Of a stretch of DNA of 64,000 bases, positions 16,695 to 26,155 are shown one piece after another. Positions within the stretch are counted from its first letter, which is position 1. The number at the start of each line of letters is the position of its first letter. This DNA is from Collimonas pratensis (GTDB taxonomy: Bacteria; Pseudomonadota; Gammaproteobacteria; Burkholderiales; Burkholderiaceae_D): NCBI RefSeq assembly GCF_001584185.1, contig NZ_CP013234.1, forward strand, positions 3,596,001-3,660,000, read 5' to 3'. Under the pieces are notes generated by a model. That model ran no database searches. It worked only from the letters and a program-made list of their open reading frames with translations, and had not been told where the DNA came from. The position numbers and the translations under genes were made by a program.

Positions 16695-18104
16695 ATGACT
16701 TTTGAATCACTTGGCCTCCACACGTCCGTTATCAAAGCACTGACCGAGGCTGGCTACACCAAGCCGACTAGCGTTCAAGAACAAGCTATCCCTGCCGCAA
16801 TCGAAGGCCGTGACCTGCTGGTTTCCTCGCAAACCGGTTCCGGCAAGACTGCAGCATTCATGCTGCCTGCGCTGCACAAATTCGCTTCCGAGCAACAAGC
16901 TGCCCCTGCACCTGCGGCCGGCAAGACCCCTAATCAAGAAATGCAAGCCTCCCGTTCACGCGGCGAGCGTCCACGTTTCAAGCCGGCACAGCCTAAGATG
17001 CTGGTATTGACGCCGACCCGCGAACTGGCTTTGCAAGTTACTACCGCGACCGACAAGTACGGTTCGCACATGAAGCGCGTCAAGGCGATCTCGATCCTGG
17101 GCGGCATGCCTTACCCTAAGCAGATGCAATTGCTGGCCAAGAACCCGGAAATCCTGGTTGCTACGCCTGGCCGTCTGATCGACCACATGGAATCGGGCAA
17201 GATCGATTTCTCGCAACTGCAGATCCTGGTGCTGGACGAAGCTGACCGCATGCTGGACATGGGTTTCATCGACGACATCGAAAAAATCGTTGACGCAACT
17301 CCTGAATCGCGTCAAACCATGCTGTTCTCGGCAACCCTGGACGGCGTGGTCGGCAACATGGCAAAGCGCATCACCAAGAACCCGATGATCATCCAGATCG
17401 CCGGTTCCGCTACCAAGCACGAAAACATTCAACAGAAGGTTCACTTCGTTGACGATCTGTCGCACAAGAATCGCCTGCTCGATCACCTGCTGCGCGACGT
17501 CACCATGGACCAGGCAGTTGTGTTTACTGCTACCAAGCGTGATGCCGACACCATCGCCGACCGTCTGAACATCGCTGGTTTCGCTGCCGCTGCCCTGCAT
17601 GGCGACATGCATCAAGGCGCGCGTAACCGCACCCTGGACAGCCTGCGTCGCGGTCAAGTCCGTGTGCTGGTTGCTACCGACGTTGCCGCTCGCGGTATCG
17701 ACGTTCCTGCGATCACCCACGTATTCAACTACGATTTGCCGAAATTCCCGGAAGACTACGTCCACCGTATCGGCCGTACTGGCCGTGCCGGCCGTAACGG
17801 TGTTGCAGTATCGCTGGTGAACCACGCTGAAGGCGTCAACGTCAAGCGTATCGAACGTTTCACCAAGCAACTGATCCCGGTCGACGTGGTTGAAGGCTTC
17901 GAACCAAAGCGTTCGGCTTCGGCTCCGCGCTCGAACCACAAACCAGGCGGCTGGAAACCAGGCGACAACCGTGGCGGCGCAAAGCCGGGCGGCCGTACTT
18001 TCAGCAAGCCAGGTGCAGCTCCGCGTAAAGAAGGCGGCGGCGGTGGCTACAAGGGCAACCGTTCCAACGACAGCGGCGCGCGTCGCTCGTTTGGCGATCG
18101 TTAA
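16695..18104 (+). CDS. DEAD-box ATP-dependent RNA helicase (RhlE-like)
   Basis: The 469-residue protein unwinds short RNA duplexes using ATP. Visible motifs in order: Q motif (GYTKPTSVQEQAIP), I (SQTGSGKT), Ia (PTRELALQV), II (DEAD), III (SAT), V (ATDVAARGID) and VI (HRIGRTGRAG). After about residue 405 comes a basic, glycine-rich tail (GGWKPGDNRGGAKPGGR) typical of RhlE/DeaD-like helicases that bind ribosomal RNA or take part in the degradosome. About 50 residues rich in Ala, Pro and Arg are inserted between motifs I and Ia. The ATG at 16695 follows GAAGAAAA. Confidence 0.9.
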   Translation: MTFESLGLHTSVIKALTEAGYTKPTSVQEQAIPAAIEGRDLLVSSQTGSGKTAAFMLPALHKFASEQQAAPAPAAGKTPNQEMQASRSRGERPRFKPAQPKMLVLTPTRELALQVTTATDKYGSHMKRVKAISILGGMPYPKQMQLLAKNPEILVATPGRLIDHMESGKIDFSQLQILVLDEADRMLDMGFIDDIEKIVDATPESRQTMLFSATLDGVVGNMAKRITKNPMIIQIAGSATKHENIQQKVHFVDDLSHKNRLLDHLLRDVTMDQAVVFTATKRDADTIADRLNIAGFAAAALHGDMHQGARNRTLDSLRRGQVRVLVATDVAARGIDVPAITHVFNYDLPKFPEDYVHRIGRTGRAGRNGVAVSLVNHAEGVNVKRIERFTKQLIPVDVVEGFEPKRSASAPRSNHKPGGWKPGDNRGGAKPGGRTFSKPGAAPRKEGGGGGYKGNRSNDSGARRSFGDR

Positions 18105-18150
18105 TCAGCCAGGCAAGTCGGGCGATCGCATGATCGCCACGTAATAAATA

Positions 18151-18180
18151 AAAAGGCCACTGGATTCCAGTGGCCTTTTT
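18151..18180. terminator. terminator after the helicase gene
   Basis: AAAAGGCCACTGGA pairs perfectly with TCCAGTGGCCTTTT, with A-runs and T-runs on the two sides. It can serve the helicase and the convergent EamA gene. Confidence 0.9.
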
Positions 18181-18211
18181 CATTGCGTTCTCAATCTCGC
18201 CTTAATCTCCT

Positions 18212-19081
18212 TCAGGTGGTCCAACCCAGCACCACTGCCCCCGCGGCAATCACCGCGCATGATAAGAGCCGGCGCAGGGTCAAGGCTTCCCCCAGGAAAA
18301 TGCGCGCGATCAATGCCGCAAACAACACCGAGGTTTCGCGCAGAGCCGATACCGGCCCCATCGGCGCCAGCGTGATCGCCCAGATCACGATGCCATAGGC
18401 CAGCAGCGACATCACGCCGCCGCCCAGCGCATTCCAGCTGGCGCGGGTATTCAGCGCCAGCGGCAGGCGGCGGTGCAGCGACAGGTAAATCACCAGCAAG
18501 GGCAAGCCGTCCAGCAGGAACATCCAGCCGGCGTAGGATGCCGCGCTGCCGGCCAGGCGCGAACCGAGGCCATCGACGATGGTATAGCCGGCAATGAACA
18601 CGCCGGTAGTAAATGCCGACAAGGGGGCATCCCATTGGCGGTAGCCGCCAACGGCACCGGCGTTAGTGTTACGTTTGAATTTGATCTGCGCCAGGCTGAC
18701 GATGCCGACCGAAATCAGGGCGACGCCGATCAGGGTCAGGGTCCCCAGCTGTTCGCCGGCAAAGAAGGCTGCTCCCAGCGACACCAGTAAAGGTGATGAG
18801 CCGCGCGCAATCGGATAGGACTGGCCGAAATCGCCGGCCCTGTAAGCCCGCACCAGGAACAGGTTGTAGCCGGCATGCAGCGCCACCGACATCAGGATAT
18901 AAGGCCAACTGGCCGCCGCCGGCAACGGCGCCCACAGGACGATGGGCAAGGCGGCCAGCGCTGAACCTATGGTCATCAGGGTGATGGCCCACAGACGGTC
19001 GCCGCTGCTTTTCAGCATGGCGTTCCAGGAAGCATGCAGCAGCGCTGCGCACAACACCAAAGCAATCACGCCAGCCGTCAT
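18212..19081 (-). CDS. EamA/DMT-family inner-membrane transporter
   Basis: The protein of 289 residues has ten predicted membrane helices in two EamA repeats (first about 1-130, second about 155-285). Family hallmarks are LLHASWNAMLK near the start and LAPMGPVSALRETSVLFAAL in the second repeat. Members export metabolites such as amino acids; no substrate can be assigned. A GTG at 19102 would add seven residues. It is monocistronic, ending at a shared terminator. Confidence 0.85.
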   Translation of the reverse strand: MTAGVIALVLCAALLHASWNAMLKSSGDRLWAITLMTIGSALAALPIVLWAPLPAAASWPYILMSVALHAGYNLFLVRAYRAGDFGQSYPIARGSSPLLVSLGAAFFAGEQLGTLTLIGVALISVGIVSLAQIKFKRNTNAGAVGGYRQWDAPLSAFTTGVFIAGYTIVDGLGSRLAGSAASYAGWMFLLDGLPLLVIYLSLHRRLPLALNTRASWNALGGGVMSLLAYGIVIWAITLAPMGPVSALRETSVLFAALIARIFLGEALTLRRLLSCAVIAAGAVVLGWTT

Positions 19082-19183
19082 GCGCCAGCCCCGCTGAACC
19101 ACCTTGAGTACCCAAGCATAAATATAGCCGACGGCGTTAAGTGCGAAAACCGTCTATTGTAAATGCTGAGCGAGGTTCGCGCC

Positions 19184-19275
19184 GTAGGGCGGGCAGGTTT
19201 TATTGCCCACGCGTTGCGGCAACCAGGGCCGGCGACAAATCACAGGTCACGCGTGGGCATTACATGCCCACCCTA
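19184..19275. repeat. palindromic GTAGGG/CCCTA intergenic repeat, copy 1
   Basis: The element runs from GTAGGGCGGGCA to TGCCCACCCTA with an inner pair TGCCCACGCG/CGCGTGGGCA. It resembles the second copy at 49421-49491 in ends and inner arms. It reaches into the 3' end of the osmoprotectant ATPase gene. Confidence 0.8.
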
Positions 19276-20390
19276 TTGCGCGTGCGGCCGGAACTGAGGT
19301 AATCGGCGATCGAATCCTGGGTCACTTCACCCAGGTAGCTGTTGTCCTGGTCGATCACCGGCATCCAGCTGGTGCTGTGCTTGTACATCTTGGACAGCAC
19401 CACGCGCAGGTTTTCATCGGGTGTGGCGCTCACCGTAAACGGTTTCATCTTGTCGACACAGGCGCCCTGCCCGCCGCGCGCATCGCGCCGCGCCACATAG
19501 CCCAGCGCATGGTTGGCGGCATTGGTCACTGTCACGTAGCGATAGTCGTTGTCATCCATGACACCGTAGGCTGATGCCAGGCTGGCGTCTTCCAGCACAG
19601 TGGCCGAGTTGGCGGCGGCATCGCCGGCGCGCACCAGCAGCAGGCGCTTCAAGGTCGCATCCTGGCCGACGAAGGAAGCCACGAATTCATCCTTGGGTCG
19701 CGCCAGCAAGGTATCCGGATGATCCACCTGCACCAGCTTGCCGGCGCGGAAAATGGCAATCTTGTCACCCAGCTTGATGGCTTCGTCGATATCGTGGCTG
19801 ACCATGATGACGGTCTTGTTGAGCGCCCGCTGCATCTGGAAGAATTCATTCTGTATCGATTCGCGGTTGATCGGATCGACCGCGCCGAACGGTTCATCCA
19901 TCAACAGCACCGGCGGATCGGCCGCCAGCGCCCGGATCACGCCGATGCGCTGTTGCTGGCCGCCCGACATCTCGCGCGGGTAGCGGCTCAGGAAGCGCTT
20001 CGGATCAAGCGCGACCATCGCCATCAGTTCCGTGGCGCGCTCATGGCAGCGCTTCTTGTCCCAGCCCAGCAGGCGCGGCACCACGGTAATGTTTTCTTCG
20101 ATGGTCATGTTCGGAAACAGGCCTACCTGCTGGATCACATAACCGATCTGGCGCCGCAGGGTGACTTCATCGATGCCGGTGGTGTCTTCGCCGTTCAGCA
20201 GTACGCGGCCGGAGGTTGGCGTGATCAAACGGTTGATCATCTTCAGGGTGGTGGTCTTGCCGCAGCCGGATGGTCCCAGGAAGACGCAGATCTCGCCTTC
20301 GGCCACCGTCAGGTCAACCTGGTCCACTGCCTTCACTTTAGTACCGTCTTTCTGGGTGAATACTTTACTGAGCTGGTCGAGTTGAATCAT
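19260..20390 (-). CDS. osmoprotectant (betaine/choline-type) ABC importer, ATPase with CBS domains
   Basis: This is the energising subunit of a glycine-betaine/carnitine/choline importer of the OpuCA/ProV class. The nucleotide-binding domain (about 1-240) shows Walker A (GPSGCGKTT), the Q-loop, the signature (SGGQQQRIGVIRAL) and Walker B (LLMDEPFGAVDP). A CBS region (about 250-365) ends with VVLSKMYKHSTSWMPVIDQD. CBS domains sense ionic strength in OpuA. The ATG at 20390 overlaps the upstream permease stop by four bases. The last codons, R-V-G-M-stop, come from the palindromic repeat, so the natural C-terminus was probably altered. Confidence 0.9.
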   Translation of the reverse strand: MIQLDQLSKVFTQKDGTKVKAVDQVDLTVAEGEICVFLGPSGCGKTTTLKMINRLITPTSGRVLLNGEDTTGIDEVTLRRQIGYVIQQVGLFPNMTIEENITVVPRLLGWDKKRCHERATELMAMVALDPKRFLSRYPREMSGGQQQRIGVIRALAADPPVLLMDEPFGAVDPINRESIQNEFFQMQRALNKTVIMVSHDIDEAIKLGDKIAIFRAGKLVQVDHPDTLLARPKDEFVASFVGQDATLKRLLLVRAGDAAANSATVLEDASLASAYGVMDDNDYRYVTVTNAANHALGYVARRDARGGQGACVDKMKPFTVSATPDENLRVVLSKMYKHSTSWMPVIDQDNSYLGEVTQDSIADYLSSGRTRNRVGM

Positions 20391-21040
20391 GATTTTTGCA
20401 TTCCTTTCGGTGTAAGCAGGCGCTGCAGCCATTGCAGCAGCAGGTCGGCGACAATCGCCAGCAAGCTGATCAGGACCGCGCCGATAACGAGTTTTTGCAT
20501 GTTGCTTTGGCTGATGGCGTGCAGGATCAGCACGCCCAGGCCGCCGGCGCCGATGATCGCGGCCACCGCCATCACGCCGATATTCATCACCACGGCGGTA
20601 CGCACGCCGCCCAGGATCACCGGCACTGACAAGGGCAGGTCGACCAGGCGCAAGCGCTGCCAGAAGGTCATGCCGATGCCGATGCCGGCTTCCTTGATGC
20701 CATGTTCGATGCCGTCCAGCGCCAGGTAGGTATTGCGCATGATCGGCAGCAGCGAGTACAGGAACACCGCGGTGATCGCCGGCAGTGGCCCCAGGCCCTG
20801 GCCGAAACGCGAAAACAGCGGGATCATCAGGCCGAACAAGGCAATCGACGGCAAGGTCAGGATCACGGTCGCCAGGCCCATCAGCGGACTGGCCAGCCAG
20901 CGGTGGCGGATCATCACGATACCGAGCGGTACGCCGATCAGGATTGCCAGTCCCACTGCTATGCCGACCAGCATCAGATGCTGGATGGTCAGATGCAGGA
21001 TTTCGGGCCAGGCGCTTAACAGGTAGTTATAAAATGTCAT
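20387..21040 (-). CDS. osmoprotectant ABC importer, permease
   Basis: The 217-residue membrane protein has five or six helices and the BPD_transp_1 EAA-type loop (DGIEHGIKEAGIGIGMTFWQ, then VDLPLSVPVILGGVRTAVVM). It is short and lacks a fused binding domain, as in OpuCB. It lies ten bases after the binding-protein gene and overlaps the ATPase gene, so the four genes form one operon. Confidence 0.9.
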   Translation of the reverse strand: MTFYNYLLSAWPEILHLTIQHLMLVGIAVGLAILIGVPLGIVMIRHRWLASPLMGLATVILTLPSIALFGLMIPLFSRFGQGLGPLPAITAVFLYSLLPIMRNTYLALDGIEHGIKEAGIGIGMTFWQRLRLVDLPLSVPVILGGVRTAVVMNIGVMAVAAIIGAGGLGVLILHAISQSNMQKLVIGAVLISLLAIVADLLLQWLQRLLTPKGMQKS

Positions 21041-21050
21041 GGCGCGCCTC

Positions 21051-21965
21051 TCATATCAAGCCTTCGGCGCGCAGGAAATCCGCGGCTACCTGGGCGATCG
21101 GCAACTGGTCGATATCCACCTTCTTGTTCATCTCGGTCATCTTGGCGGTGTCGATCCTGGCCGACAGCGCGTTCAGCTGCTCAGCCAGATGCGGATTGGC
21201 GTCGAGGATTTCCTTGCGCACGATCGGCGTGGCGCTGTAGAACGGGAAGAAGCCCTTGCTGTCTTCCAGCAGTTTCAGGTTGAAACCTTGTACCCGGCCG
21301 TCAGAGGAATACGTCAGGCCGACATTGAGCTGGTCGTTATGCAAGGCGGTGTACACCAGGCCGGCATCCATCTGCTTCACTTCGCTGCGATCGAAGGCGA
21401 AACCGTACAGCGCTTGCAGCGGCTCCAGGCCGTCAGGACGCGAGGCGAATTCAAAGTCGACCCCGATCAGATATTTTTTATCGGGATCCTGCTGATGGCT
21501 CTGGTTGATCTTGTTGGCGAGGTCCTCAATCGTATTCAAACCCTCTTTCTCGGCGCGCTTTTGCGGCACCGCCAGGGCATAAGTATTGTTCAGCGCCGAC
21601 GGCTTGAGCCAGATCAGGTTGCGCGCAGCGTCGAGTTGCTTGACGCGCTCATAGGACTGATCCTGGTCCAGCTTTTCATCGATCTTGTTATAGACGATCA
21701 GCGCGGTGCCGGTGTAGTCCCAGACGATATCGATCTGGCCGCTTTCCAGCGCCTGGCGCATGATGGTGGTGCCAAGGCCGTTCTTAAGATCGACGGTGTA
21801 GCCTTTGGCGCTCAGATATTGCTGGGTCATCGACGACAGGATCAGCTGCTCGGTGAAGTTTTTACCGCCGACCACCAGATCGCTGGCGCCAGCCGGCGCC
21901 ATGAAGCCCAGCGTCACGGCCAGCAGCGTGGCGATGCGCGATGCGGCTTGAGATAAGTTTTGCAT
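21051..21965 (-). CDS. osmoprotectant ABC importer, periplasmic binding protein
   Basis: The 304-residue protein has a Sec signal peptide (cleavage near PAGASDL) and an OpuAC-type ligand domain, with the diagnostic start LVVGGKNFTEQLILSSM and the ligand-loop segment IDIVWDYTGTALI. It resembles OsmF/YehZ and OpuCC. I chose ATG 21965, which has an AAGGAAA site; the longer frame adds 17 residues without a better signal. It lies between two permease genes. Confidence 0.9.
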   Translation of the reverse strand: MQNLSQAASRIATLLAVTLGFMAPAGASDLVVGGKNFTEQLILSSMTQQYLSAKGYTVDLKNGLGTTIMRQALESGQIDIVWDYTGTALIVYNKIDEKLDQDQSYERVKQLDAARNLIWLKPSALNNTYALAVPQKRAEKEGLNTIEDLANKINQSHQQDPDKKYLIGVDFEFASRPDGLEPLQALYGFAFDRSEVKQMDAGLVYTALHNDQLNVGLTYSSDGRVQGFNLKLLEDSKGFFPFYSATPIVRKEILDANPHLAEQLNALSARIDTAKMTEMNKKVDIDQLPIAQVAADFLRAEGLI

Positions 21966-22012
21966 ATGGTTTTTCCTTGTCCGGTTGGGGTAGATCAGCG
22001 CAATCCGCGCAA

Positions 22013-22729
22013 TCAACGTAACAATCCGCGCTTGCTCAGATAGGCATTGCTGCCCAGCGAGACGATCGCATCCAGCAGCAAGGCCAGCACCGCGGTGGCG
22101 GTGGCGCCCAGCAGCAACTGCCCCTGGTTGTTCAGATAAATCCCGGGAAAGATCAGGCCGCCCAGGCTTTCGCCGCCGATCAGGATCGACAAGGGCGCAG
22201 TGCCGACGATGATCGCCAGCGCGGTGCGGACGCCGCCGACGATGATCGGCAAGGCGTTCGGCAGCTCGACCCGGAACAGCACCTGCAGCGGTTTCATGCC
22301 GATGCCCTTGGCCGCCTCTTTCATCGATGGCGATACCTGTTTCAAGCCTTCATAGGTATTGCGCACGATGGGCAGCAGCGCCGCCAGCCACAAGGCGATG
22401 ATGGCCGGCTTGTCGCCGATGCCGAACAAGGCCAGCGCCAGCGCCAGCACCGCCATGGAAGGAATGGTGTTGCCGATATTGAAGAGCTGCATCCATTTTT
22501 CGGCGTGCCGGGCGAAGTACGGCCGGCTCAGCAAGATACCGGCGGGGATGCCGCACAGCAGCGACAGCGACAGCGACCACCCCACCAGCACTAGATGGCG
22601 CCCGGTGTAGTAGACCAGGTCGCCCTGATATTGATGGATCACCGCGGGGCCAATCGACCAGCCAATGGCTGCCACCACCAGCACGGTGACGACAGCGCCT
22701 ATCGTGGCGTTGCGATAGCGATTTGTCAT
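22013..22729 (-). CDS. osmoprotectant ABC importer, second permease (first gene of operon)
   Basis: The 238-residue membrane protein has a single N-terminal helix (IGAVVTVLVVAAIGWSIGP), then the permease core with the EAA-type loop (EGLKQVSPSMKEAAKGIGMK, then VELPNALPIIVGGVRTALAI). It resembles YehW/OpuCD. The ATG at 22729 has a GAAGGGAAA site; the open frame extends to 23131, but the added 134 residues are not membrane-protein-like and read as leader DNA. Two different permeases in one system imply a heterodimeric channel. Confidence 0.85.
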   Translation of the reverse strand: MTNRYRNATIGAVVTVLVVAAIGWSIGPAVIHQYQGDLVYYTGRHLVLVGWSLSLSLLCGIPAGILLSRPYFARHAEKWMQLFNIGNTIPSMAVLALALALFGIGDKPAIIALWLAALLPIVRNTYEGLKQVSPSMKEAAKGIGMKPLQVLFRVELPNALPIIVGGVRTALAIIVGTAPLSILIGGESLGGLIFPGIYLNNQGQLLLGATATAVLALLLDAIVSLGSNAYLSKRGLLR

Positions 22730-23310
22730 GCTTTTCCCTTCCATAAGCATGGCCGGAAAAAGTCTGAAGTTTGCACGGGCGTGGCCCGTGGCTGCGAATC
22801 CGACTTTGTCTGGCGATGCATATTGAATGACCACCGAACACGCACCGGAATAGCCGGAACCTGTCAGCGCGACATACAAACAATTTTTTATGATCCCGTC
22901 CGGTCTTCCCGCAGGGAGGACATTGAACGAGCCGACTACCGCATGGGGCGGTACAGAATGCGAGGATGAATTCCTCGACGCTTGATGAAACTCCGGCGTT
23001 GCCGAAGCATGAGACAACCCGCTGACGCGAGCCACGAAACCCAAAAATGTGCTGTTGAGAAAGCACGATGTTGTTGAGAGCCGATCATTATAACAACTTC
23101 TCTTGATGACGTCCAGTAATGTGATTTGCAAAAGCTATTACCGGAATGTCTGAAGGACAGAGTAACATGCCTTTTTGCTACTGAATATAGGATTAATCTG
23201 AGAGGAAATGCGGCGGGAGACTTATTTGCAGGGAAGATGGCGCACAGGCCGGGGCGAACAGTCCGGCATGGCTGAAAAACCATGCCGGCCTGCTCAGAGG
23301 GGAAATACGG
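22730..23310. promoter_or_regulatory. long leader/intergenic region of the osmoprotectant operon with two perfect hairpins
   Basis: Between eda and the first permease gene are 581 bases without a credible gene. Two perfect stem-loops lie on the side of the importer: CACGGGC-GTG-GCCCGTG at 22774-22790 and CGAGGA-TGAAT-TCCTCG at 22961-22977. I cannot match them to a known riboswitch. The region probably contains the osmotically controlled promoter. Confidence 0.4.
23263..23288 (-). terminator. stem-loop downstream of eda
   Basis: CCGGCATGG and CCATGCCGG pair perfectly around an A-rich loop, 23 bases after the eda stop. There is no good T-run on the outgoing side, so it may be a weak or rho-assisted terminator or a 3'-end stabiliser. 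Confidence 0.5.
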
Positions 23311-23967
23311 TCAGAGCGCCTTGCGCAATTTGCTAGCGGCCGCAGCCAGGGCGGTAATGCGGGTCCAGTCGCCAGCCTTCAGCAAGTCTTTCGGCGTCAG
23401 CCAGGAACCGCCGACGCAGGCGACATTCTTGCATGCCAGGAAATCCGGCGCCGTTTCCAGCGAAATGCCGCCGGTCGGGCAGAAAGTGACGTCGCCCAGA
23501 GGTCCGGCAATCGCATTCAGCATGCCAACGCCGCCGGCCGGGACCGCCGGGAACAACTTCAGCTGGCGAAAACCTGCTTCGCGCGCCGCCATCACTTCGG
23601 ACGGCGTCATGACGCCAGGCAGCAGCGGCAAGCCGCTGGCTTTGGCGGCCGCGATCAGGGCAGGCGTCAGGCCCGGCGAGACGCCGAACACCGCACCGGC
23701 ATCGCGCGCGGCGACGAACTCATCGGCCTGGGTCAGCGTGCCGACGCCGACGATCGCGCCCGGCACCTGCTCGGCAATCGCACGGATGGCCGGCAAGCCG
23801 TGCACGGTGCGCAAAGTCACTTCCAGCACGCGAATACCGCCTGCCACCAACGCCTTGGCCAGCGGCACGGCATGGTCGATGTCGTCGATGGCGATCACCG
23901 GGATCACCGGCGACGCGCGCATGATGTCTAACAGCTGGTTACCGTACAAGAGATTTGAGGATGTCAT
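23311..23967 (-). CDS. eda: 2-dehydro-3-deoxy-phosphogluconate (KDPG) aldolase
   Basis: Eda splits KDPG into pyruvate and glyceraldehyde 3-phosphate, the final step of the Entner-Doudoroff pathway. The 218-residue protein has the class I aldolase barrel with catalytic Glu (RVLEVTLRT), the phosphate-binding GVGTLT and the Schiff-base lysine in FRQLKLFPA. Near the end lies [17 protein letters not shown]. Its start overlaps the edd stop by four bases, so synthesis is coupled. Confidence 0.95.
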   Translation of the reverse strand: MTSSNLLYGNQLLDIMRASPVIPVIAIDDIDHAVPLAKALVAGGIRVLEVTLRTVHGLPAIRAIAEQVPGAIVGVGTLTQADEFVAARDAGAVFGVSPGLTPALIAAAKASGLPLLPGVMTPSEVMAAREAGFRQLKLFPAVPAGGVGMLNAIAGPLGDVTFCPTGGISLETAPDFLACKNVACVGGSWLTPKDLLKAGDWTRITALAAAASKLRKAL

Positions 23968-25847
23968 AGCGTTGCTTTCTGTGGTTGTTGTGCCGACTCT
24001 GCGGCTTCTGTCGTTGTCGGCATTGCAGGCGGCAGGCCGAAGCAGGTAGCGCCCTCTTCCGCCGCGCTGACCGTGGTGCGGAACATGGCAAACAGTTCGC
24101 GCCCCATGCCGACATGGTTGGCCGACAAGTCAGCCGCCTGTGGCTGCCGCTGCGCCCATTCTTCGGCCGGCACCAGGGCTTCCAGTATACCTTTCTCGGC
24201 GTCGAGGCGAATCATGTCGCCGTTGCGCACCAGCCCTAGCGGGCCGCCGGCCAGCACTTCCGGCGTCACGTGGATCGCCGCCGGCACCTTGCCGGAAGCG
24301 CCCGACATGCGGCCATCGGTGACCAGCGCGACGTGGCGGCCGGCATCTTGCAGGATGCCGAGCGCCGGCGTCAGTGCGTGCAGTTCCGGCATGCCATTGG
24401 CACGCGGACCCTGGTGGCTCAGCACGGCGATGAAATCGCGGTCCAGCTCGCCGGCGCGGAAGGCGGCCATGAAGGCTTCTTGCGAATGGAACACGATGGC
24501 CGGCGCCTGCACCACCCAGTGCTGCTGCTTGACGGCAGAAATCTTGATCACCGAACGACCCAGGTTACCCGACAGCAGGCGCAAGCCGCCGTCCGCCGAG
24601 AACGGCGCGCTGGCGGTGCGCAGCACGGAATCGTCGCCGCTCTTTTCCGGCGCCGGCTTGAACACCACCGTCTCGCCCTGCAGGAACGGTTCGGCGCAAT
24701 GGGCGCGCAAGCTGTCGCCGAGGATGGTCTTGACATCTTCATGCATCAGGCCAGCATCCAGCAGCTCGCGGATCACGAAACCGGTGCCGCCGGCAGCATG
24801 GAAATGATTGACGTCGGCATCGCCGTTCGGATAGATGCGGGTGACCAGCGGCACCACGGCCGACAAGGCGTCGAAATCGTTCCAGTCGATGACGATGCCG
24901 GCCGCCTTGGCGATCGCCACCAGGTGCAAGGTGTGATTGGTGGAGCCACCGGTCGCCAGCAAGGTGACGATGGCGTTGACGATGCTCTTCTCGCTGACCA
25001 CGTGGCCGACCGGCAGGTACTGATTGCCGCGATCGGTGATGCGCAAGGCCTGGCGCGCGGCTTCCGCAGTCAAGGCGGCGCGCAGCGGCGTATTGGGGGT
25101 GATGAAGGCCGAGCCCGGCAGATGCAGGCCGAGCGCTTCCATCAGCATCTGGTTGCTGTTGGCGGTGCCGTAGAAAGTACAGGTGCCGGCGCTATGGTAG
25201 GACTGCGCTTCCGCCTCCAGCAATTCGGCGCGGCCGACCTTGCCTTCCGCGTAGAGCTGGCGGATACGGACTTTTTCCTTGTTGCTCATGCCGCTGGTCA
25301 TCGGGCCGCCGGGAATGAACACGGCCGGCAGGTGGCCGAAATGCAGGGCGCCGATCAGCAGGCCGGGCACGATCTTGTCACAGATGCCGAGGTAGACCGC
25401 GGCGTCGAACATATTGTGCGACAGCGCAATGGCAGTCGCCATGGCGATTGCATCACGCGAAAACAGGGACAGCTCCATACCCGGCTGGCCTTGCGTCACG
25501 CCGTCGCACATGGCAGGCGTGCCGCCGGCAAACTGGGCGACGCCACCGGCGGCGCGCACCGCGTCCTTGATGATCTGCGGATAATGCTCGAACGGCTGAT
25601 GCGCCGACAGCATGTCATTGTAGGAAGATACAATCGCAATCGATGAACTTTTGTCCTGTTTCAGTTTCAACTTGTCATTGACTGGAAAGGCGGCAAAACC
25701 GTGCGCGAGGTTGGTACAGGACAGCGCGCCGCGCTGCACATCCTGGCGGCGCGCATGCTCCAGGCGCGCCAGGTAGGCGCTGCGGTAAGGCTGGCTGCGT
25801 GCAACAATACGTTCGGTGACTTTGGCTACGCTGGCTTGAACAGACAT
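23964..25847 (-). CDS. edd: 6-phosphogluconate dehydratase
   Basis: Edd dehydrates 6-phosphogluconate to KDPG using an iron-sulphur cluster. The 627-residue protein has the IlvD/Edd layout, with conserved [14 protein letters not shown], the cysteine-bearing [20 protein letters not shown] and [15 protein letters not shown], and the C-terminal [20 protein letters not shown]. Its length is close to E. coli Edd (603). A HexR-type box lies 30-44 bases before the start codon, and the gene is divergent from pgi. Confidence 0.95.
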   Translation of the reverse strand: MSVQASVAKVTERIVARSQPYRSAYLARLEHARRQDVQRGALSCTNLAHGFAAFPVNDKLKLKQDKSSSIAIVSSYNDMLSAHQPFEHYPQIIKDAVRAAGGVAQFAGGTPAMCDGVTQGQPGMELSLFSRDAIAMATAIALSHNMFDAAVYLGICDKIVPGLLIGALHFGHLPAVFIPGGPMTSGMSNKEKVRIRQLYAEGKVGRAELLEAEAQSYHSAGTCTFYGTANSNQMLMEALGLHLPGSAFITPNTPLRAALTAEAARQALRITDRGNQYLPVGHVVSEKSIVNAIVTLLATGGSTNHTLHLVAIAKAAGIVIDWNDFDALSAVVPLVTRIYPNGDADVNHFHAAGGTGFVIRELLDAGLMHEDVKTILGDSLRAHCAEPFLQGETVVFKPAPEKSGDDSVLRTASAPFSADGGLRLLSGNLGRSVIKISAVKQQHWVVQAPAIVFHSQEAFMAAFRAGELDRDFIAVLSHQGPRANGMPELHALTPALGILQDAGRHVALVTDGRMSGASGKVPAAIHVTPEVLAGGPLGLVRNGDMIRLDAEKGILEALVPAEEWAQRQPQAADLSANHVGMGRELFAMFRTTVSAAEEGATCFGLPPAMPTTTEAAESAQQPQKATL

Positions 25848-25876
25848 GATGAAAATCCTTGAAACAGTAGACGAAT

Positions 25877-25891
25877 TGAAATTTTACTACA
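25877..25891. promoter_or_regulatory. HexR-type operator upstream of edd
   Basis: Read on the - strand, TGTAGTAAAATTTCA matches the pattern found at four other sites in this window. It lies just upstream of the edd start, where bound repressor would block the edd-eda promoter. HexR controlling edd by a TGTAnT-type palindrome is known from pseudomonads and Shewanella; the link here is inference. Confidence 0.65.
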
Positions 25892-26089
25892 AAATAGCAG
25901 TTCGCCGTTAATTTGCAAACCCATTCCCGCTTCCATTGTGGTTTTTGAAAGCGGGCCGTACCTGCAAGAAACCGCTAGTCCAGCCTCACAGCAAACAATA
26001 GCAGCTACCCCTGAAACGGACCAAGCGGCAATCGGGAAACATCGCGCCATGCAGCGAAAGACAAGAGAAAGATAAGGCAGTTTCAGCAA

Positions 26090-26117
26090 ACTACAAAATA
26101 ATTTGTAGTGAAATTAC
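26090..26117. promoter_or_regulatory. HexR-type operator upstream of pgi
   Basis: ACTACAAAATAATTTGTAGT is a near-perfect palindrome and overlaps the box TGTAGTGAAATTACC (26104-26118). It sits about 40-65 bases before the pgi start codon. Together with the edd box it makes the edd-pgi intergenic region a divergent control point. Confidence 0.7.
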
Positions 26118-26155
26118 CGTCAACGTTGTATAGTCGTATAAATTCCTGACTTACC

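Noticed and set aside
22730..23131. N-terminal extension of the osmoprotectant permease by 134 residues
   Set aside because: The added residues show no membrane helix or domain, and a good ribosome binding site precedes ATG 22729.
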